Below the pieces are notes generated by a model. It made no database searches, was not told the DNA's origin, and saw only the letters and a program-made list of their open reading frames with translations. The position numbers were made by a program, and so were the translations under genes. 64,000 nt of DNA. It comes from Sulfitobacter sp. LCG007 (GTDB lineage Bacteria > Pseudomonadota > Alphaproteobacteria > Rhodobacterales > Rhodobacteraceae). The stretch lies in NCBI RefSeq assembly GCF_040801785.1, contig NZ_CP161805.1:2418001-2482000 (forward strand). The letters run 5' to 3'. The first letter of the stretch is position 1. The number at the start of each line of letters is the position of its first letter. This document shows, one piece after another, positions 54,793 through 62,860 of this stretch.

Positions 54793-55797
54793 GTGACATC
54801 AGACGGCGCACAGGGGCGGAAATTCAACGTTGTGATGGTCGGTCAGCGCGGCAGGCTCTCCTACGAGGCGCTACTGCTGGCCGCGTCCCTGCGCCACGCG
54901 AGCCCGGGTTTCGCCGGACGGCTGATCGTCGCCGAGCCGCAACCGGGTCCGCTCTGGGACGACGACCCGCGCATTGGCGATCCGGCGGTCCGCGCGGGAA
55001 TAGAGGAGCTGGGCGCCGAGATCCTGCCTTTCGAAACGACGCATTTCGGCGACAGCTATCCCCACGGCAACAAGATCGAACTGCTGGCGGCGCTGCCCGA
55101 GCGAGAACCGTTCGTGTTCTTCGACAGCGACACGCTGATTACCGGCGAGCTCGCGCAGGTCCCCTTCGATTTCGACCGGCCTTCCGCATCGCTGCGCCGC
55201 GAAGGCACCTGGCCGCAGCCCCAGCTTTACGGGCCGGGCTACGAAGGCATCTGGAGGTCGCTCTACGAGCGTTTCGGTCTCGATTACGAAACCTCGCTGG
55301 ACCCGGCGCAACCGCGCGAATACTGGAAACGCCACCTCTATTTCAGCGCCGCATTCTTCTACTACCGCTGCCCGAGGATCTTCGGAGCGCGGTATCTCGA
55401 CTACGCGCTCCGGATCCGCGATGACCCGCCGATCGAACTCTGCGCGCAGGCGCTTTCTCCCTGGCTCGACCAGATCGCGCTGCCGCTGGTGATCCATTCG
55501 CTGGGTGGCGGGCGCGACGCTCTGGCTCCGGGGTATCTGGACGGCGCCACAAGCTGCCACTACCGGACTTTTCCGCTGCTCTATGCGCGCGAACCCGACC
55601 GGGTGGTCGAACTGCTCGAGACGGTGGCGGCGCCAAACCGCCTCAAGAAGGTTCTCAAGGCGCACGAGCCCCTGTTGCGTCATGTCTATCAGGGGCGCGG
55701 GCGAAAGGTCCGGGCGCTCTTTGACCGCGACAACCTGCCGCTGCGGGAAAGCGCGATCCGCAGCCGCATCAAGGCCGCCGGGCTCTGGATGCGCTAG
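54793..55797 (+). CDS. Putative GT-A-type glycosyltransferase, unassigned
   Basis: A 334-residue soluble protein of nucleotide-sugar-transferase type. FVFFDSDTLITGEL (about 107-120) holds a DxD motif that would bind Mn-UDP-sugar. SYPHGNKIELLAAL precedes it, as in GT8-like enzymes, and HSLGGGRDALAPGYLDG may carry the third metal ligand. It ends with a basic helix. The start is uncertain: GTG 54793 has a distant GAGG, and an ATG at about 54835 is possible. No sugar or acceptor can be named. Confidence 0.65.
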   Translation: MTSDGAQGRKFNVVMVGQRGRLSYEALLLAASLRHASPGFAGRLIVAEPQPGPLWDDDPRIGDPAVRAGIEELGAEILPFETTHFGDSYPHGNKIELLAALPEREPFVFFDSDTLITGELAQVPFDFDRPSASLRREGTWPQPQLYGPGYEGIWRSLYERFGLDYETSLDPAQPREYWKRHLYFSAAFFYYRCPRIFGARYLDYALRIRDDPPIELCAQALSPWLDQIALPLVIHSLGGGRDALAPGYLDGATSCHYRTFPLLYAREPDRVVELLETVAAPNRLKKVLKAHEPLLRHVYQGRGRKVRALFDRDNLPLRESAIRSRIKAAGLWMR

Positions 55798-55910
55798 ATG
55801 CGCGGGCGCCCGGCACCGCGGTCCGGGCCGCCGAAAACCATCCGGCTCCCGCGGGCGACAGTCCTGCGCAAACCTCCCCGGATCCGGCGCGCCACTTGTG
55901 TGACGCAAGG

Positions 55911-55927
55911 GCATCGCCTAACGATGC
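55911..55927 (+). promoter_or_regulatory. Leader hairpin upstream of metY
   Basis: GCATCG-CCTAA-CGATGC is a perfect 6-bp stem that ends 12-15 bases before the AAGGAGG of metY. It could be part of a metabolite-sensing leader, but I could not match a known SAM-type riboswitch. Confidence 0.4.
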
Positions 55928-55954
55928 GGGCAAGGAAAGAAGGAGGACGATCCC

Positions 55955-57247
55955 ATGAGCGACGGCCCGTCATACGGCTTTGACACCCTGCAGATACACG
56001 CGGGCGCCCGCCCGGACCCGGCAACGGGCGCGCGGCAGACGCCGATCTACCAGACGACGGCCTATGTCTTCCGGGACGCAGACCACGCGGCGGCGCTGTT
56101 CAACCTTCAGGAAGTCGGATTCATCTATTCGCGCCTGACCAACCCCACCATCGCGGTGCTGCAGGAACGCATCGCCACGCTCGAAGGCGGAGTCGGCGCG
56201 GTCTGCTGTTCCTCGGGACATGCGGCCCAGATCATGGCGCTTTTCCCGCTGATGGGCCCGGGCTGCAACATCGTGGCGTCGACCCGGCTTTACGGCGGGA
56301 CGGTCACCCAGTTCACCCACACGATCCGGCGCTTCGGCTGGTCGGCCAAATTCGTGGATTTCGACGACGCCGAGGCGCTCAAGGGCGCCATCGACGAAAA
56401 CACGCGGGCGGTCTTCTGCGAATCCATCGCCAATCCGGGCGGGTATGTCACCGACATTGGGGCGGCGGCGAAGATCGCCGACGAAGCCGGCGTGCCGCTT
56501 ATCGTCGACAACACCTCGGCGACGCCCTACCTCTGCCGTCCGATCGAGCACGGGGCCACGCTGGTGGTGCATTCGACCACGAAGTACCTGACCGGCAACG
56601 GCACCGTGACCGGAGGTGCCATCGTCGATTCCGGCAAGTTCGACTGGTCTGGCAACGACAAGTTTCCCTCGCTCAGCGCACCGGAGCCCGCCTATCACGG
56701 GCTGAAGTTCCACGAGACCTTCGGGCCGCTCGCCTTCACCTTCCATTCCATTGCCATCGGCCTGCGCGATCTGGGCATGACGATGAACCCGCAGGGCGCA
56801 CATTACACGCTGATGGGCATCGAGACGCTGTCGCTGCGGATGCAGAAGCACGTCGAGAATGCCGAGACGGTGGCGAACTGGCTCGAGAAGGACGACCGGG
56901 TCGATTACGTAACCTACGCGGGCCTGAAATCGTCGCCCTATAACAAGCGTGCGCAAACGCTTTATCCCAAGGGCGCGGGCGCGCTTTTCACCTTCGCGGT
57001 GAAGGGGGGCTATGAGGCCTGCGTGAAGTTTGTGAACGCGCTGGAGATCTTCAGCCATGTCGCCAACCTCGGCGATGCGCGCTCGCTCGTGATCCATTCG
57101 GCCTCGACCACGCATCGCCAGCTTACCCCGGAGCAACAGGAGGCGGCGGGCGCTGGCCCGAACGTGGTGCGCATCTCCATCGGAATCGAGGATGCGCAGG
57201 ACCTGATCGCGGATCTCGATCAGGCGCTGAGCAAGGCGGTCAGCTGA
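55955..57247 (+). CDS. metY: O-acetylhomoserine sulfhydrylase (Cys/Met metabolism PLP enzyme)
   Basis: A 430-residue PLP enzyme that makes homocysteine from O-acetylhomoserine and sulfide. Landmarks are FIYSRLTNPT (57-66, with the PLP-phosphate Tyr/Arg), SSGHAAQIMAL, VDNTSATPYLCRP (D185), and the PLP lysine K210 in VVHSTTKYLTGNGTV. The FHETFGPLAFTF insert separates it from cystathionine gamma-synthase/lyase. AAGGAGG precedes ATG 55955. It is a monocistronic gene ending in a terminator, acting in methionine synthesis in the cytoplasm. Confidence 0.94.
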   Translation: MSDGPSYGFDTLQIHAGARPDPATGARQTPIYQTTAYVFRDADHAAALFNLQEVGFIYSRLTNPTIAVLQERIATLEGGVGAVCCSSGHAAQIMALFPLMGPGCNIVASTRLYGGTVTQFTHTIRRFGWSAKFVDFDDAEALKGAIDENTRAVFCESIANPGGYVTDIGAAAKIADEAGVPLIVDNTSATPYLCRPIEHGATLVVHSTTKYLTGNGTVTGGAIVDSGKFDWSGNDKFPSLSAPEPAYHGLKFHETFGPLAFTFHSIAIGLRDLGMTMNPQGAHYTLMGIETLSLRMQKHVENAETVANWLEKDDRVDYVTYAGLKSSPYNKRAQTLYPKGAGALFTFAVKGGYEACVKFVNALEIFSHVANLGDARSLVIHSASTTHRQLTPEQQEAAGAGPNVVRISIGIEDAQDLIADLDQALSKAVS

Positions 57248-57303
57248 GGGCAAGGCGCGACGCATCCGGGCGCGCCGCATCCGCTGCCCTGACGGAATGA
57301 AAA

Positions 57304-57329
57304 GGGGGTCCGGATCGCTCCGGGCCCCC
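57304..57329. terminator. Bidirectional terminator between metY and the SIMPL gene
   Basis: GGGGG-T-CCGG (57304-57313) pairs with CCGG-G-CCCCC (57320-57329). AAAA lies on the left and a T/C-rich stretch on the right, as expected for terminating both convergent genes. Confidence 0.75.
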
Positions 57330-57355
57330 TTCCCTGTCTTGTAGGGCCAGGCTTG

Positions 57356-58054
57356 TCAGTCGGCGATGGTGAACACCATCTCGACGCTCCCCTGAAAGCT
57401 GACCTCGCCCTGTGCGATCGGGACCGCCGAGGGTGCGGCTTCGTCGGCCATGCGCATCATCGGCTGTGCCCGCTGGACGTATTCGTTGATCGTGCGCACC
57501 TGGCCGAGCGTGACGCCCGCCGCCCCGGCGAGTTCCGCGGCACGGTCCATGGCGTCCTTGACGGCGCCTTTGCGGGCCTCCGATTCAAGCGGCTTGGGAT
57601 CCTGAACGTCGAACGCAAGTCCGTTCAGGGTGTTGGCGCCGTTCTGTACCACGGCGTCAAGCAGATCCCCGAGGCCCGAAAGATCGCGGACCCGTGCAGT
57701 CACGGTGTTGCTGGCCTCGTAGCCGGTGATGCCGGGTGCCCCCTCGGCGTTGCCGCCGCGGTTCGACCAGACCGGATTCAGCGACAACCCGCTGGTCTGC
57801 ATGTCACGCGGCTCGATTCCCGCCGCGGCGAGGCGCTCGAGGATCGCCGAGACCGCCTCCGAAGTTGCGCTCATCGCGGCCGCCGCGCTCTCGGCCTGCT
57901 CGGTGACGCCGAGCGTGATACTGGCCATGTCCGGCGCCGCCGAGACGATGCTCTGCCCGGTGACGGTAATCACCCGTCCGGCTGGCGTTTCCTGTGCCGC
58001 GGCGACGCCGGAAAGCCCCGCCACGAGGCAAATTGTCATGAGAGTTCTGATCAT
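57356..58054 (-). CDS. SIMPL (DUF541) domain periplasmic protein
   Basis: A 232-residue exported protein. A signal peptide (MIRTLMTICLVAGLSGVAAAQ) precedes GRVITVTGQSIVSAAPDMASITLGV, the usual SIMPL start. ERLAAAGIEPRDMQTSGLSLNPVW and YEASNTVTARVRDLSGLGDLLDAVV are typical later segments. ATG 58054 has AAGGAG 7 bases upstream. Family members such as E. coli YggE relate to oxidative-stress tolerance. It is convergent with metY and divergent from the 894-residue protein. Confidence 0.88.
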   Translation of the reverse strand: MIRTLMTICLVAGLSGVAAAQETPAGRVITVTGQSIVSAAPDMASITLGVTEQAESAAAAMSATSEAVSAILERLAAAGIEPRDMQTSGLSLNPVWSNRGGNAEGAPGITGYEASNTVTARVRDLSGLGDLLDAVVQNGANTLNGLAFDVQDPKPLESEARKGAVKDAMDRAAELAGAAGVTLGQVRTINEYVQRAQPMMRMADEAAPSAVPIAQGEVSFQGSVEMVFTIAD

Positions 58055-58360
58055 CTGGGATCTCCTTTGTGAGGCGCAGATAAAGCCGGGTCCGCGGCAG
58101 AGGACAAGGCGGATTCTTTCAGGGACAGCGGATGCAGCGGTCTCCCGCCCGCCGGCGGCCTTCACGATTATGTGTGGCCCGGCGCGCCACATGAGCCGGG
58201 GCCGAACCCTTTTTATTCTGGCGATCAGGCGGCGGTGCCGGCAGGCGTTGCGCTATCGGGAAGCGGCGTTTGCCTTTCCCTCTGCCGCGACCTGCTGTAG
58301 GGTTGAAGAAAAATGGGGCAGCGCCTTTCGGCGTGCTTGTTGCAGTCAATCGGGTCAGGC
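58055..58360. promoter_or_regulatory. Divergent region with inverted repeat TGTGGC-N7-GCCACA
   Basis: 306 bp between the divergent SIMPL and 894-residue-protein genes, without a supported gene. A perfect inverted repeat TGTGGC (58173-58178) / GCCACA (58186-58191) lies near its middle and could be an operator. No firm promoter boxes were identified. Confidence 0.4.
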
Positions 58361-61045
58361 ATGAAGCCCACATTCGCTCTGTCGCTGTCGGTAAACGGCA
58401 TTCGCCTGCTCCATCGGGCGGCGGGCGGATGGCGCGTCGTCGGAGAGGCCGAGCCCGCTGGCAATGATCTCGATGCGCAACTGGCCGCGCTGCGCAACGC
58501 AGCGGAAGCGCTCGACCCTGCCGCGCCCGGCTGCAAGCTGCTGATCCCGAACGACCAGATACGCTATATCAGCATCGACACACCCGGACTGGGACATGAC
58601 GCGCGGCGCGAAGCCGCTCTGCGCGCGTTTGACGGTGCCACGCCTTATGCGGTCGAGCAACTGGCCTTCGACATCTCTGCGGATGGCGATGCGACGCATG
58701 TGGCTGCGGTGGCACGCGAGACGCTGGAAGAAGCCGAGGCGTTCGCGGCTGAACATGGCTTCGATCCGCTGGGCTTCGCGGCGGTGCCGGGCGACCAGCC
58801 ATTCCTGGGCGAGCCCTGGTTCGGCGCATCCCGACGCGCGGCGACGCTTCTGCCGCCCGGAGAGACCGTCGAACCGGACGGCGTCGCGGTCGTCGAGATC
58901 GGCGGCGTGCAAGGTCAGGAAACGCCCGACATGTCGGACGCAAGCCGGAGCGACTCCCCGAAGGCGGATGTGCCGATGCGGGAAGGTCCAAAGGCCACCC
59001 GGCCGAAGGACAGCATTCTGGCACAGCCCGACGGGACAGCGGCGGACCGGCGCATGTCTCCGTCCGTGGCGGCGCGGAACGGCGAGGATCCCGGGGCGAG
59101 CCGGATCAGGCGGGTCGGTCCCTCGGCGGATGATCAAGAGGACATGGCGGCACCTTCCCCGGCAATCTACGAGGACGCCTTCATCGAGGCGGCCGATCAG
59201 GGCTTCGCGGAACCTCCGGTAGCCCCGCTCGTTGCCGAAAGGTCCGGGGGCACAGGCGCTCCGGGTTTCACCAGCAGGCGCGCACCTGGCGCAACTCGGG
59301 GCTCGGCCGGAACGACGACCGCCGCAGGCAACGGGCCGCAGATCGCGAGAACCGATCCGGTACTTTCGGGCGTGGGTGCACGGGCGAACGGTGCCGCGGC
59401 AGAGACAGCCGGTGCAGAGCCACCGAATCCGACGGCCCCCGCGAAACCGGGGTTCGCCAGCAGGCGTGCGCCCGAGCGTGTCGAGCCTGTGACTGCACGC
59501 AGATCAGAGACCATCGCAACGGCAATACCCGCCGATCCGGCCCGGCCGGAGGGTGGAGAAGGCATGCGCATCGGGCCCCGTACGGCGGGGCAAGCGCGTG
59601 CGGCGCTACACCAGAGCGTCGAGCCTGCCCCTGAGCGACAGAGGGGCAAGCCCCGCTATCTCGGGCTCATCCTGACGGCGATCCTGCTTGCCGTCCTTCT
59701 GGCCGTGGCTGCCTGGGCATCGGTGCGGCTTGACGAGGGACTGGCGGGACTGTTCGACCGGCAGCGCGACAGCGATCCGGCCGAGCTGGCGGTTTCCGAG
59801 CCGACATTGGACCCCCAGCCGGCAGCGGGCGGCGATGAGACGGCCTCGCTCGAATCGCATCTCACCGAAGAGGATACCGCAGTGCTTGAAGCGCTGCGCC
59901 GTCAGGACGTGCAGCCGCCTTCCGACGATACGGACCCGGCCGTCGATCCCATCGCGCTTCCGATGCAGGAAGGCGCGACGACGCCCGAGGGTATCGAACC
60001 CATCGCCATCGGGGACCGGCTCGAGGCGGAGTACGCGGTTTCCGGAATCTGGCCGGTGACCCCCGACCTTCCCGCGCCGGGCCTGCCCGTCCCGATCGAG
60101 GATCTCTACATGACCGGCATCGATCCGGTCAGCCTGGTCGAAGATGCCGTTGCCCTGCCCGACGCATCGGCGGACACAGACCTCGCTCTGGCGGCCCAGA
60201 GCTCGCCGGTGGCGGCGCAGGCACGATTCGAGCTCGACGCTCGCGGGCTCGTGATCCCGACGGCGGCAGGTGTCGTCAATCCCGACGGGGTCGTGGTATA
60301 TCTCGGCCGCCCGGCCCGCGTTCCACCTGCCGTCATGGCGCGGGCCGAACCGGCGCCGGTTTCTGACGCCCTCGAGGCCGCGCTTGCTCTCAGGCGGCCT
60401 GTCCTGCGTCCGACGACGCTGCTCGAAAGCAACGAGCGGGCCAATTATGACGGGCTGACACGCTCCGAACTGGCGGCCCTGAGGCCGCAATTGCGCCCGG
60501 TCTCCACCCAGGACAACGCGCTGGCCGCAGCAAGCCTCGTGCCGCTCGATGCTCCTGCGCAGGAAGCCACGCAGACAGACCCATATGCCACCGCGACACG
60601 CCTTGCAGCACCGGTTTCCATACGGCCCGGCGAACGTCCGGATGGCTTCGCAAGTCTCGTCGACAGCACCCGCGCGCGGAGCCAGGTGCAGGCGGAAACC
60701 CGTGAGCAGGTCGAGGCGGAGGCCGCCGCGGACCAGCAGGAGGCGCCGGTGCGTCAGGCCGCCGCCGTCGTGCCGCGCAACGTCACCCCCAACATCCCGT
60801 CGTCGGCGACCGTGTCGCGCAGCGCCACGGTCAAGAACGCGATCAGCCTGCGCGAGACGAGCCTGATCGGGGTCTATGGCAAGCCCTCGGCCCGCCGCGC
60901 CCTGATCCGGCTTTCGAACGGGCGCTATCAGAAGGTGAAGGTCGGCGACCGCATCGACGGCGGCCGCGTGTCGGCCATCGGGGACAACGAACTGATGTAT
61001 CGCAAGGGCAGCCGCAATGTCGTGCTGAGGATGCCCAAGACGTAG
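58361..61045 (+). CDS. Large single-pass membrane protein with PilM/GspL-like N-terminus and PilP/GspC-like C-terminus
   Basis: An 894-residue protein. Residues 1-~185 look like the actin-fold cytoplasmic domain of PilM/GspL (KLLIPNDQIRYISIDTPGL; FDGATPYAVEQLAFDI). A long disordered Pro/Ala-rich part follows, with a repeated GF(T/A)SRRAP motif at about 302 and 364. One TM helix lies at about 434-455 (LGLILTAILLAVLLAVAAWA). A periplasmic low-complexity region then ends in a small beta domain (ALIRLSNGRYQKVKVGDRI, VSAIGDNELMYRKG) resembling PilP/GspC HR domains. ATG 58361 has a weak ribosome site. Its stop TAG lies in a REP-like palindrome. No pilus or secretion genes adjoin. Function unknown. 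Confidence 0.65.
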   Translation: MKPTFALSLSVNGIRLLHRAAGGWRVVGEAEPAGNDLDAQLAALRNAAEALDPAAPGCKLLIPNDQIRYISIDTPGLGHDARREAALRAFDGATPYAVEQLAFDISADGDATHVAAVARETLEEAEAFAAEHGFDPLGFAAVPGDQPFLGEPWFGASRRAATLLPPGETVEPDGVAVVEIGGVQGQETPDMSDASRSDSPKADVPMREGPKATRPKDSILAQPDGTAADRRMSPSVAARNGEDPGASRIRRVGPSADDQEDMAAPSPAIYEDAFIEAADQGFAEPPVAPLVAERSGGTGAPGFTSRRAPGATRGSAGTTTAAGNGPQIARTDPVLSGVGARANGAAAETAGAEPPNPTAPAKPGFASRRAPERVEPVTARRSETIATAIPADPARPEGGEGMRIGPRTAGQARAALHQSVEPAPERQRGKPRYLGLILTAILLAVLLAVAAWASVRLDEGLAGLFDRQRDSDPAELAVSEPTLDPQPAAGGDETASLESHLTEEDTAVLEALRRQDVQPPSDDTDPAVDPIALPMQEGATTPEGIEPIAIGDRLEAEYAVSGIWPVTPDLPAPGLPVPIEDLYMTGIDPVSLVEDAVALPDASADTDLALAAQSSPVAAQARFELDARGLVIPTAAGVVNPDGVVVYLGRPARVPPAVMARAEPAPVSDALEAALALRRPVLRPTTLLESNERANYDGLTRSELAALRPQLRPVSTQDNALAAASLVPLDAPAQEATQTDPYATATRLAAPVSIRPGERPDGFASLVDSTRARSQVQAETREQVEAEAAADQQEAPVRQAAAVVPRNVTPNIPSSATVSRSATVKNAISLRETSLIGVYGKPSARRALIRLSNGRYQKVKVGDRIDGGRVSAIGDNELMYRKGSRNVVLRMPKT

Positions 61046-61067
61046 GGTGCGCCCCGGCGCACCCCGG
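61042..61067. repeat. REP-like palindrome 3
   Basis: Left arm GTAGGGTGCG, centre CCCCGG, right arm CGCACC followed by a diverged CCGG. The TAG stop of the 894-residue protein is in the left arm. It lies between convergent genes, like copy 1. Confidence 0.7.
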
Positions 61068-61076
61068 TCGAATGCC

Positions 61077-62171
61077 TCATTCCGCCGCGATTTCTCCATT
61101 GGCGATCTGCTCGGCCTCGATCGATTCGAAGAGCGCCTTGAAATTGCCTTCTCCGAAGCCGTCATCGCCCTTGCGCTGGATGAACTCGAAGAAGATCGGC
61201 CCGATCACCGTCTTCGAGAAGATCTGGAGCAGGATCTTCGTCTCGCCGCCGTCGACGACCCCTTCGCCGTCGATCAGGATTCCGTGCTTCTTCATCCGAT
61301 CCAGCGGCTCCTCATGGCCCTGCACGCGGTCGTGGCTCATCCTGTAATAGGTGTCCGGGGGGCCGGGCATGAATTTCAGCCCGTTGTCCGCGATCGCGTC
61401 CGTGGCCGCGTAGATGTCGTCCGTCCCGACTGCGATGTGCTGGATGCCCTCGCCATTGTACTTCTTCAGGTAGGACACGATCTGCCCGGTCTCGCCCCGG
61501 TCCTCGTTGAGTGGAATGCGGATACGTCCGCAGGGCGAGGTCAGCGCACGCGAGAAGAGGCCTGTGAACTTGCCCTGGATGTCGAAGAACCGGATCTCGC
61601 GGAAGTTGAACAGATCGCCGTAGAATTTGAACCACTTGTCCATGTTGCCCTTGAAGACGTTGTGGGTCAGGTGGTCGAGATAGAAGAAACCGACGCCGCG
61701 CGGTTTCGACTGTTCCCTCCAGACGAATTCCTCGTTGTAGGGGCTCGTTTCGTAATAGCGGTCGATGAAATAGATCAGCGACCCGCCAATGCCGCGGATC
61801 GCGGGCACGTCCATCGTCTTGTCATCCCCGGTATATTCCTCGGCCCCCTTCGAGACCGCATGGGCGAGGGCCTGCCGGGCGTCGACGACGCGCCATCCCA
61901 TCGAGGGGGCGCAGGGGCCGTGATGCTCGACGAAGCGCGCGGCGAAGCTGTCCGGATCGGCATTTAGGATGTAGGTGATGTCGCCCTGCTGCCAAAGCTC
62001 GATCTTGCGGGTCTGGTGGTCGGCTACATGTGCATACCCCATCCGCGCGAAGAGCGTGCGTAGCGCGTCCGGATCGGGATGGGCGAATTCGACGAATTCG
62101 AAGCCATCCGTGCCGGCCGGATTTTCAGACGAGATCACCGATTTCGGGGCATTGTGCGGAAATGGGCCCAT
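61077..62171 (-). CDS. hppD: 4-Hydroxyphenylpyruvate dioxygenase
   Basis: A 364-residue Fe(II) enzyme turning 4-hydroxyphenylpyruvate into homogentisate in Tyr/Phe breakdown. The iron ligands are H167 (in YLDHLTHNV), H245 (in GIQHIAVGT) and E329 (in FFEFIQRKG), spaced as in Pseudomonas HPPD. ATG 62171 has AAGGAGG 6 bases upstream. It is divergent from an Lrp/AsnC regulator, the likely controller. Length and motifs are complete. Confidence 0.96.
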   Translation of the reverse strand: MGPFPHNAPKSVISSENPAGTDGFEFVEFAHPDPDALRTLFARMGYAHVADHQTRKIELWQQGDITYILNADPDSFAARFVEHHGPCAPSMGWRVVDARQALAHAVSKGAEEYTGDDKTMDVPAIRGIGGSLIYFIDRYYETSPYNEEFVWREQSKPRGVGFFYLDHLTHNVFKGNMDKWFKFYGDLFNFREIRFFDIQGKFTGLFSRALTSPCGRIRIPLNEDRGETGQIVSYLKKYNGEGIQHIAVGTDDIYAATDAIADNGLKFMPGPPDTYYRMSHDRVQGHEEPLDRMKKHGILIDGEGVVDGGETKILLQIFSKTVIGPIFFEFIQRKGDDGFGEGNFKALFESIEAEQIANGEIAAE

Positions 62172-62270
62172 TCCGTTCCTCCTTGGGGTGGGTTTCGCAT
62201 GCGGGTTGGCCAACAATAACTCCGCGCCGATGCGGTGTTTGCGCGAAATTCTTCGATCCACTCGACATTA

Positions 62271-62285
62271 GCGCGCATTACGCGC
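62271..62285. promoter_or_regulatory. Candidate Lrp/AsnC operator GCGCG-CATTA-CGCGC
   Basis: A 15-bp palindrome with an AT-rich centre in the hppD/asnC divergent region. It lies upstream of a TATTAT (62295-62300) that could be the -10 of the regulator gene. Flanking ATTA/ATAT extends the symmetry slightly. Confidence 0.5.
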
Positions 62286-62321
62286 ATATATCGTTATTAT
62301 CATGCGGGAGTTGCGCACATC

Positions 62322-62777
62322 TTGCTGGACGCCATCGATATAAGGCTGCTGTCGGCGCTTCAGCGCGATGCCCATCTGACGGCACAGGAACTGGGCGAAG
62401 CGCTCAACCTGTCGCCCAGTCAGGCCGGCAGGCGGCGCCAGAGGCTCGAAGCCGAGGGCTATATCACGGGTTATACCGCGCGGCTTGATCCCGCACGGCT
62501 GGGCCTGCTGGTGCAGGGGTTCATCCAGGTCCATCTCGAGACGCACGGTCCGGAGAATTCGCGCAGTTTTGCCCGTCTTGTCGCAACGCGCCCCGAGATC
62601 ACGAGCGCCTGGACGATGACGGGCGACGCGGACTATCTGCTGCGCATCTACTGTGCCGATCTTCCCGCGCTCAACCGTCTCATCCATGACGTCCTCCTGC
62701 CGCATCCCGCGGTCGGGCGCGTCCACAGCCAGATCGTCATGGACCAGCTGAAGCGGGACAGTCCGCTTCCGACCTGA
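62322..62777 (+). CDS. Lrp/AsnC-family transcriptional regulator
   Basis: A 151-residue regulator. The HTH is at about 5-55 (LDAIDIRLLSALQRDAHLTAQELG, then SPSQAGRRRQRLEAEGYI), followed by the RAM ligand domain (VQGFIQVHLETHGPEN, AWTMTGDADYLLRIYC). The start is most likely TTG 62322 (reads M-L-D-A-I-D), with GGGAG 11 bases upstream; no in-frame ATG fits. It is divergent from hppD and probably tunes it in response to Tyr or Phe. A stem-loop with CTTTTA terminates it. Confidence 0.88.
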   Translation: MLDAIDIRLLSALQRDAHLTAQELGEALNLSPSQAGRRRQRLEAEGYITGYTARLDPARLGLLVQGFIQVHLETHGPENSRSFARLVATRPEITSAWTMTGDADYLLRIYCADLPALNRLIHDVLLPHPAVGRVHSQIVMDQLKRDSPLPT

Positions 62778-62824
62778 GCGGGTTAATCCATTGGCAATTC
62801 CTAGCCGCTATTCCATCCGCAAGA

Positions 62825-62844
62825 CCCCGCGACCGGGGCTTTTA
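62825..62844 (+). terminator. Rho-independent terminator after the AsnC gene
   Basis: CCCCG (62825-62829), loop CGAC, CGGGG (62834-62838), then CTTTTA. It ends only 17 bases before the next start codon, so the next gene's promoter must overlap it or transcription must read through. Confidence 0.7.
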
Positions 62845-62860
62845 CCTGGCGGAGTGCAGG

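Noticed and set aside
55800-55954. SAM-II or SAM/SAH riboswitch before metY
   Set aside because: The consensus core could not be matched by eye; only a simple hairpin is supported.
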